IMG/VR virus record: IMGVR_UViG_3300044641_008523
Coordinates: 1-22,811 of that record
Strand: one strand, 5' to 3'
Source: a virus
DNA: 22,811 bases
Position numbers and translations under genes: made by a program. The notes beneath the pieces are model-generated. The model ran no database searches, had not been told where the DNA came from, and worked only from the letters and a program-made list of their open reading frames with translations. The stretch's first letter is position 1, and each line of letters begins with the position of its first letter. Of the stretch, positions 21,866-22,811 are shown piece after piece.

Positions 21866-22811
21866 TCAAGTTTCAGAAGTTTCCAGTAAATTATTAATCT
21901 TAACTGGAATTGTTAAAATTTGTCCTCTAGTAATATCTAGTATATTGATCCCGTACTCGCCCTTTTCAGATGTAACGACAGCGTCTATAGTCGATCCATT
22001 AGAAGCTTTTATTTTTAAATATTCTGGGTCGAAATATATTTTAACTCGGCGCTTTTTTGAAGAAGCGATAATATCTTGAAAAAAATCTTCCTTTAAAAAT
22101 ACATTTGGATATTGCCGTGGTGCCCCTGATGGGGATATTACATTTTTAACCAATTTGTTTCTTATTTTATTAAATGAAACTTCTATTTGTTGTGAATAAT
22201 TTGAAACAAAGCCTCTCGCATCAACACATGCGACAGTATAATAGTATTTTGAATCTTTGTTAAAATTTTGATCTATATAAACGTTTAACGGTTCTGTTAG
22301 TTCTTGAACTAGATGGGGTAATGTATCTTCAAGTCTTGCGGGCTTTTTCAGTGAATCATTGAAATCATATTCCAATAGTAATTCATATGGTTCATTCAAT
22401 GAATTTCTTCTAAAGATTTGAAAATATTTTATATCTTGTCGTGGATTGACGGGAAAATTCCAAGACAAAACAAGACTATAATCTTGATAACTCCAGCGAG
22501 CGTCAAAATCAACAGGTGGTTCAGGCGGTATGTCATCTCGTGTGTAGACCGTAGAAACAGAAGACGGTAACGATTGAAATAAAATTTCTGCATTTAATAC
22601 TTGACCTGTATCCTCTGATAGCACGTTAAGATTCGCGATATACACAGAGTGCATCCAGTACGTGTATTGGGACTCGAGCTTTATTTTAAAATCTATATAC
22701 GTGTTAACTTCAGGACCAACAACTTCGACTAATCTAACGTCTTGTCGTCCGTCAGGTAATAATTCACTTCTGTAAATAAGTCCCGCGACTCTCTCTATGC
22801 CAGATATAAAT
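21866..22811 (-). CDS. fibronectin type III-like virion protein, 5' end cut by window edge
   Basis: An ATG at 22654 exists, but the frame is open to the right edge and reads sensibly upstream (GLIYRSELLPDGRQDVRLVE, then VNTYIDFKIKLESQYTYWMH), so the true start lies outside the window; about 314 residues are visible. It carries FN3-like sequence: PPEPPVDFDARWSYQDYSLV followed by LSWNFP, KYFQIFRRN, and KYYYTVACVDARGFVSNYSQ, the usual Trp, Tyr-x-(I/V)-(F/Y)-R and YYYTV-A-D strands. The visible residues before it, ending YTYWMHSVYIANLN, look like a second such domain. The tail ends IPVKINNLLETSET. FN3 domains are common in phage tail and fibre proteins and often act in surface adhesion. No enzymatic motif is seen. 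Confidence 0.85.
   Translation of the reverse strand, partial: FISGIERVAGLIYRSELLPDGRQDVRLVEVVGPEVNTYIDFKIKLESQYTYWMHSVYIANLNVLSEDTGQVLNAEILFQSLPSSVSTVYTRDDIPPEPPVDFDARWSYQDYSLVLSWNFPVNPRQDIKYFQIFRRNSLNEPYELLLEYDFNDSLKKPARLEDTLPHLVQELTEPLNVYIDQNFNKDSKYYYTVACVDARGFVSNYSQQIEVSFNKIRNKLVKNVISPSGAPRQYPNVFLKEDFFQDIIASSKKRRVKIYFDPEYLKIKASNGSTIDAVVTSEKGEYGINILDITRGQILTIPVKINNLLETSET

Overview
The window is part of the genome of a T4-like tailed phage (myovirus-type head and packaging genes). All recognisable genes lie on the minus strand and are packed head to tail with overlaps or gaps of a few bases. The DNA is AT-rich except for a higher-GC island over the capsid and scaffold genes. The gene content resembles marine T4-like phages more than enteric T4, but the host cannot be read from the sequence. 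No tRNA, CRISPR array, insertion sequence or integrase was seen.

In transcription order (high to low coordinates): (1) A virion/tail block: a fibronectin-III protein cut by the right edge (21866-22811), a 236-aa structural-type protein, a 421-aa structural-type protein, and a 775-aa protein with a LamG/concanavalin-like domain. The last two share a C-terminal motif. (2) A DNA metabolism block: RuvC-like resolvase (16963-17505), DnaG/gp61-type primase (15976-16941), and a fused Mre11-Rad50 (T4 gp47+gp46) reading frame at 12843-15965 interrupted by one in-frame TAA. (3) Two small proteins: one with a four-cysteine zinc-finger pattern, the other overlapping the terminase start in the position T4 gives to gp16. 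(4) The packaging and head block: large terminase gp17, portal gp20, a 279-aa conserved-type protein, prohead protease gp21, four small head-region proteins, a large acidic scaffold (gp22-like) with a strong internal start, and the major capsid protein gp23. A UUCG-loop terminator follows gp23. (5) After about 200 bp of AT-rich noncoding DNA, an annexin-repeat-like protein and an unknown protein that runs off the left edge.

The head genes form one logical unit. The portal nucleates the prohead, the gp22-like scaffold and small core proteins fill it, the capsid protein builds the shell around it, the gp21 protease cleaves the core and the capsid protein (a T4-type cleavage site is visible near residue 61), and gp17 then packages DNA made and repaired with help from the primase, resolvase and Mre11-Rad50 genes. 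The observations most worth following are the interrupted Mre11-Rad50 fusion, the annexin-like protein behind the capsid gene, the nested start inside the scaffold gene, and the shared C-terminal module of two virion proteins.
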